9,340 bases of DNA from Clostridia bacterium (lineage in GTDB: Bacteria; Bacillota; Clostridia; Oscillospirales; Acutalibacteraceae), in the NCBI GenBank assembly GCA_030536195.1, contig JAUNQL010000014.1, positions 4,502 through 13,841 of the forward strand, given 5' to 3'. Shown here piece after piece: positions 6,037-9,340 of the stretch (position 1 is its first letter; each line of letters begins with the position of its first letter). The notes beneath the pieces were generated by a model, which was not told where the DNA came from, ran no database searches, and saw nothing but the letters and a program-made list of their open reading frames with translations. The translations under genes and the position numbers were made by a program.

Positions 6037-7749
6037 ATGAGAACTTTTAGAAAAATGCTTTGTTTGGTGCTAAGCCTTATTCTCATATTGGGAATTGCTG
6101 GCACAGCCATGGTAGCTTTTGCAGCAGAGGAGGAAGAGAAACAGCCTGCTGAAATAACTACAAGTTTTGTAAACCCAAATGGTAGAGTACTCAGTGTTGC
6201 GAAATATGGCAACAAGCGCCTTTATCCAGCAAACTCAATAGAGGGTATTAACAACTGTATTGAGATGGGTGTGGATGCTGTAACTGTCAGTGTACAGGAG
6301 ACTAAGGACAAGCAACTTGTTTTGCTCTCTGGCACAGACCTTTCCAAGCTCTGCGTGAGCAAGGCGGATGGCAAGACAGCCGTTGCCGGCAAGGTTTCAA
6401 ATTGTACTCTTGAGGATATTCAAAATAACTATTGTCTTAAAGCCGACAACGGCGGTGAAGAGGGTGTGGCAACAACCTATGGAGTTGCATCTCTTGCGAA
6501 CGCTATAAGCGCCGCTAAGGACAAAATACTTATCATCGTAAACAACGGTTGGAAGTATGCTGATCAGATTAATGAGGTAGCAAAGAGCCTTGATGCTTGT
6601 GACACTGTTATCCTTAGAGGCGCTAAAGATACAGACAAGATATCAAAGTATGTTACCAAGTATGGCACATCAGCTTGTCGTGTAATTGCAACTTTCGATG
6701 TAGATAACGACAAGGGCAATGCCAAGGACTATATTGGCAAGGCATTGGACGCTGGTGCATACATCGTTGAGCTTAAGGCTGAGGGTGGAATGGCAAGCAT
6801 CTTTAATGCTTCTCCACTTGAGAAGTTTAAAGATAAAGGCCGTGCAATGATTAGTACAACCAAGAGCAACCTCTGTGGTGACAGAGAGGACAGACAGGCT
6901 TCTTGGGAGGAACTTATTGACCTTGGCTACAGCATGATTGAAACTGATTATCCAAGAGAACTTGCATCATATTTAAAGCAGATTGAGACATATCGTACAG
7001 AACTCACATCGCTTATTGCGACAGCTCAGGGCATTGAAACTTCAATCTATACCAAGGACTCTGTTAAGGTCTTAGAGAAGTCACTTGAGGAAGCAATCGC
7101 TGTGTCATCTGAGGGCTGTAAGTCGCTTAACGACCTTGATACAGCACGCTATCACATCCAAGAGGCACTTGATGATTTGGAGATCTCTGACGGCAATGAT
7201 AGGGCACATCTCTCAACTTGGGTATGGCTCCTTATCATAGTTGGCGCAATTGTTGTACTCGCACTTTTAGGCCTCTTTATTACAAAGAAGATTAACAAGA
7301 AGCGCACAGAAAAGCGTCGCTTTGAGAGGTTCAAGAAGACATTTAAGAGTGAGGTTCCAACAGAGAACGATGAAACCCTCACAACTAATATAGCAGAGGA
7401 CGAGGAGTCCAATAGAGGCCTCACAGAAGAGGAGCTTGCAGCAGCTGCAGAGCCATTGGAAGAAGCCCCACAGGAGGAGCCTGCTGTTGAAGAGGCGTCT
7501 GCTGATACAGAAACTGAGGTTGGCGAAGAGGAACCTGCTGATTCAATATCTGTTGAAGAAGTTTCTGAGGAAACACCGGTTGAACCAGTGGAGGAACCTG
7601 TAGCTGATACTCCAAAGATTGAGATAATTGAACTTAAGTTTGATGAGGCTCAGGATACAGTTGAGGAGCCAGTTGTGGAGGAGAAAACTCCACAGTCACT
7701 CTCTGAGATGTTGAATTTGGAAACTCAAGAGGAAAAAACAGAAGAATAA
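6037..7749 (+). CDS. Secreted-then-anchored GDPD-like pseudoenzyme with FIVAR-like module, membrane helix and acidic cytoplasmic tail
   Basis: A 570-residue membrane protein. Layout: signal peptide 1-29/30 (MRTFRKMLC start, hydrophobic core, AFAA then EEEE); GDPD-like TIM-barrel domain about 48-312; FIVAR-like three-helix module about 315-383 (YTKDSVKVLEKSLEEA, then LNDLDTARYHIQEALDDL); transmembrane helix about 394-416; a basic stop-transfer stretch (KKINKKRTEKRRFERFKK, 417-434); and an acidic Glu/Pro/Val tail of about 130 residues. The GDPD resemblance rests on PANSIEGINNCIEMGVDAVTV against the family's PENTxxAFxxAxxxGaDxiE, on QETKDKQLVLL, and on the late DLGYSMIETDYPREL against GVDGIxTDxPdxl. 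The catalytic parts are gone: the family HRG is AKYG (55-58), the metal-binding ExD is TVS (83-85), and the later HD is SG (98-99). It is therefore unlikely to hydrolyse glycerophosphodiesters and may bind a ligand instead. The topology (outside domain, acidic inside tail) is inferred. A degenerate GDPD assignment is likely but not certain. Confidence 0.85.
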   Translation: MRTFRKMLCLVLSLILILGIAGTAMVAFAAEEEEKQPAEITTSFVNPNGRVLSVAKYGNKRLYPANSIEGINNCIEMGVDAVTVSVQETKDKQLVLLSGTDLSKLCVSKADGKTAVAGKVSNCTLEDIQNNYCLKADNGGEEGVATTYGVASLANAISAAKDKILIIVNNGWKYADQINEVAKSLDACDTVILRGAKDTDKISKYVTKYGTSACRVIATFDVDNDKGNAKDYIGKALDAGAYIVELKAEGGMASIFNASPLEKFKDKGRAMISTTKSNLCGDREDRQASWEELIDLGYSMIETDYPRELASYLKQIETYRTELTSLIATAQGIETSIYTKDSVKVLEKSLEEAIAVSSEGCKSLNDLDTARYHIQEALDDLEISDGNDRAHLSTWVWLLIIVGAIVVLALLGLFITKKINKKRTEKRRFERFKKTFKSEVPTENDETLTTNIAEDEESNRGLTEEELAAAAEPLEEAPQEEPAVEEASADTETEVGEEEPADSISVEEVSEETPVEPVEEPVADTPKIEIIELKFDEAQDTVEEPVVEEKTPQSLSEMLNLETQEEKTEE

Positions 7750-7753
7750 AAAT

Positions 7754-7788
7754 AAGGATCGCTTCAAATGAAGCGATCCTTTTGCTTT
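7754..7788. terminator. Bidirectional intrinsic terminator between convergent genes
   Basis: A perfect 12-base stem, AAGGATCGCTTC with GAAGCGATCCTT (7754-7765 and 7770-7781), encloses an AAAT loop. It begins five bases after the 6037 gene's stop. On the plus strand it runs into TTTTGCTTT; on the minus strand it runs into TTATTTTTATTC. It therefore suits both the rightward gene and the leftward GGDEF operon, whose stop codon is at 7794-7796. Confidence 0.9.
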
Positions 7789-7793
7789 ATCTT

Positions 7794-8942
7794 TTAAGCT
7801 TGTATGCCTTTGTTGTAGGTTGCGCCTACGATCTTGTTACGGCCAGTTTCCTTGGCAACGTAGAGGTTGTCATCGGCAACCTTGATGAAGTCCTCTGTGG
7901 TCTTGATGGAGACTGAGAGTTCTGCTACACCGCCACTGATTGTTACTGGGCGATCGATCTCTGGAGCAACTTTCATAGCGCCGAATTTCTCGCGAATTTC
8001 GTTTGCACGGGAAATTGCTGTGTTCTCAGTTGCACCTGGCATTACGAGGATGAACTCCTCACCACCGTAACGGGAAACGATGTCGTAGTCACGACAACTC
8101 TTCTTGAGGATGTCAGCAACTGCTTTGATAACTTCGTCGCCAACGAGATGACCATAGTCATCGTTGATGCGTTTAAACTTGTCTATATCGAACATTACGA
8201 TTGCAATGCTGCGGTTGTCAGCTCTGCAAGTTGCAATGCTGCTCTCAAGGTAACGGATAAGGAAACGTCTGTTGTATGCGCCTGTGAGTGGGTCCTTAAC
8301 GCTGAGTTCCTCCATCTGAGCGAGGAGCTTGTCAGAACGAAGCTGCTGTGCCTCAAAGTTGCGAGCAAGGACCTTAACAAGGATTGCAATACACAGTGAG
8401 CAAACTATAAGGTCAAGGATTGTATCAAGGTATTCATTGCCGTGATATACAACAAGTGACTGGGTTAAATCAGCAAGACCAAACCAGTTCTGTGCCTCGG
8501 CAGAAATTAGCAGTGCATACCAGATAAAAGCAAAGGTTACAAGAATACCAGCCTTCTTGGTGTCGTTGAGCATCAATACGGAGAATACTACCGCTACAAC
8601 GAAGTAGAGAGTCATGCTACTCTTGATACCACCAAGTGTTATGTAGAGGAGTGGCATGATAAGGAAGTTCATACCAAATGCTACAAGGCCTATTAATACA
8701 TCAACATTTTTGATAACCTTGGAAAGTGGATAGAGTGAGAGGCATGTAACTGTACAAATAATACAAGCCCAGATACCGATGTTTGAGTTGTCACCAGCTG
8801 TGGATCCACTAATTAAGTTTGCGAGTGTTGCAAGGAGAGAGAAGAATGGTGCGCCTACACAAACGATGTTGAAGAACTTAGTTTTGATAGGTACGTCTTC
8901 ACCAAAAAGTTGCTCTCTAAAATTCCTAATCCAATCTAACAT
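7794..8942 (-). CDS. Membrane-bound diguanylate cyclase (six predicted membrane helices plus GGDEF)
   Basis: A 382-residue predicted diguanylate cyclase, making cyclic di-GMP from two GTP. Residues about 24-193 hold six hydrophobic helices (roughly 24-44, 55-75, 80-101, 108-126, 130-148, 172-193), probably a membrane sensor of unknown signal. A short coiled-coil linker (about 194-214, NFEAQQLRSDKLLAQMEEL) leads into the GGDEF domain (about 215-373). Domain hallmarks are DPLTGAYNRRFL (217-228), FDIDKFKRINDDYGHLVGDE (251-270) with the metal-binding Asp252, the active-site GGEEF (293-297) and the inhibitory I-site RxxD (Arg284-Asp287) five residues before it. The motifs are intact, so activity is expected. 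The start at 8942 is preceded by GAAGG (8951-8955), which overlaps the upstream gene's stop. It is the second gene of a tandem paralogous pair with a 12-base gap. Target process (adhesion, motility, polysaccharide) cannot be told from here. Confidence 0.93.
   Translation of the reverse strand: MLDWIRNFREQLFGEDVPIKTKFFNIVCVGAPFFSLLATLANLISGSTAGDNSNIGIWACIICTVTCLSLYPLSKVIKNVDVLIGLVAFGMNFLIMPLLYITLGGIKSSMTLYFVVAVVFSVLMLNDTKKAGILVTFAFIWYALLISAEAQNWFGLADLTQSLVVYHGNEYLDTILDLIVCSLCIAILVKVLARNFEAQQLRSDKLLAQMEELSVKDPLTGAYNRRFLIRYLESSIATCRADNRSIAIVMFDIDKFKRINDDYGHLVGDEVIKAVADILKKSCRDYDIVSRYGGEEFILVMPGATENTAISRANEIREKFGAMKVAPEIDRPVTISGGVAELSVSIKTTEDFIKVADDNLYVAKETGRNKIVGATYNKGIQA
7830..8189 (-). repeat. 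Paralogous direct repeat: GGDEF domain copy, partner at 8979-9338
   Basis: This segment aligns without any gap to 8979-9338 at a constant offset of 1,149 bases. By hand count about 80 of some 118 encoded residues are identical between the two copies. The repeat is a diverged gene duplication, not a mobile or recent exact repeat; third codon positions differ widely. Confidence 0.8.
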
Positions 8943-8954
8943 TGTTTACGCCTT

Positions 8955-9340
8955 CTATTCTGAAGATCCTTTCCAGATAATCTTGTTTCGACCAGTTTCC
9001 TTTGCAGTGTAGAGATGTTCATCTGCTGCTGCGATGAACTCCTCAACCGTCTTGTATGTTGTTACATAACTTGCAACACCACCGCTGACAGTTACAGGTC
9101 TGTCAATTGCCTCTGAGAAAGAGGATGCTTCTACTTTTGCTCTGATTTGTTCAGCACGAGCGTATGCTGTTTCCTCGGATGCGCCTGGCATTACGAGGAT
9201 AAATTCCTCGCCGCCGTAACGTGCAACTACGTCGTAGTTTCTGCAACTCTGGAGGAGTACGCCTGCGAAGCCCTTGATGACCTCATCTCCTACGAGATGG
9301 CCAAAGTCATCGTTTACACGTTTAAATTTATCGATATCAA
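8955..9340 (-). CDS. Diguanylate cyclase GGDEF domain, C-terminal 127 residues (cut by right edge)
   Basis: The frame is open from the right edge to a TAG at 8955-8957 and enters at DIDKFKRVNDDFGHLVGDE, so the first half of the GGDEF domain and all sensor sequence lie outside. The visible part has the active-site GGEEF (encoded at about 9198-9212) preceded by the I-site RNYD, then VTVSGGVA and a C-terminal AKETGRNKI. A predicted diguanylate cyclase with intact catalytic and product-inhibition motifs, closely related to the gene just downstream and in the same operon. The Met at 9191 is internal and is not the start, because the catalytic motif lies before it. Its last eight residues (IWKGSSE region) differ from the paralogue, which has a longer tail. 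Confidence 0.92.
   Translation of the reverse strand, partial: DIDKFKRVNDDFGHLVGDEVIKGFAGVLLQSCRNYDVVARYGGEEFILVMPGASEETAYARAEQIRAKVEASSFSEAIDRPVTVSGGVASYVTTYKTVEEFIAAADEHLYTAKETGRNKIIWKGSSE

Noticed and set aside
7152..7615. Minus-strand open frames opposite the 6037 gene, one rich in Gln and Pro
   Set aside because: The composition is the direct complement of the Glu/Pro-rich acidic tail coding sequence, and no initiation signals are present.
8955..9191. A 78-residue stand-alone gene beginning at the Met at 9191
   Set aside because: The same frame continues without a stop to the window edge and contains the GGEEF active site upstream of that Met, so it is the end of a larger gene.

Overview
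The window looks like chromosomal DNA of a low-to-moderate-GC Gram-positive anaerobe, most likely class Clostridia. The reasons are the two-subunit ADP-glucose pyrophosphorylase (glgC plus glgD), the compact glgB-glgC-glgD-glgA order, strong AGGAGG-type ribosome binding sites and AT-rich intergenic DNA. The family or genus cannot be fixed from the sequence alone. No tRNA, rRNA, CRISPR array, insertion sequence or phage gene was recognised.

Region 1 (1-4529, minus strand) is a glycogen biosynthesis operon read right to left: glgB (branching enzyme), glgC (catalytic ADP-glucose pyrophosphorylase), glgD (its non-catalytic paralogue) and the first 86 codons of glgA (glycogen synthase, which runs off the left edge). 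Gaps between genes are 12, 1 and 19 bases, so they are surely co-transcribed. GlgC/GlgD make ADP-glucose, GlgA polymerises it and GlgB adds alpha-1,6 branches.

Region 2 (4530-4862) is a 333-base AT-rich divergent intergenic region. It holds a good sigma70/SigA-type promoter for the rightward gene and a weak inverted repeat; no convincing promoter for glgB was found.

Region 3 (4863-7749, plus strand) has two membrane proteins, each followed by a hairpin terminator. The first is a 327-residue, methionine-rich protein with one transmembrane helix and a long, apparently extracytoplasmic, repetitive amphipathic-helical region; I do not recognise its family. The second is a 570-residue protein with a signal peptide, a glycerophosphodiester-phosphodiesterase-like domain whose catalytic motifs have all been replaced, a FIVAR-like helical module, one transmembrane helix and a roughly 130-residue acidic tail predicted to lie in the cytoplasm. 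These two are the least ordinary genes here.

Region 4 (7794-9340, minus strand) carries two tandem paralogous GGDEF diguanylate cyclases in one operon. The downstream one is complete, with six predicted membrane helices and a GGDEF domain. The upstream one is cut by the right edge, leaving only most of its GGDEF domain. Both keep the GGEEF active site and the RxxD product-inhibition site. A strong hairpin at 7754-7781 lies between this operon and the convergent gene and probably terminates both.
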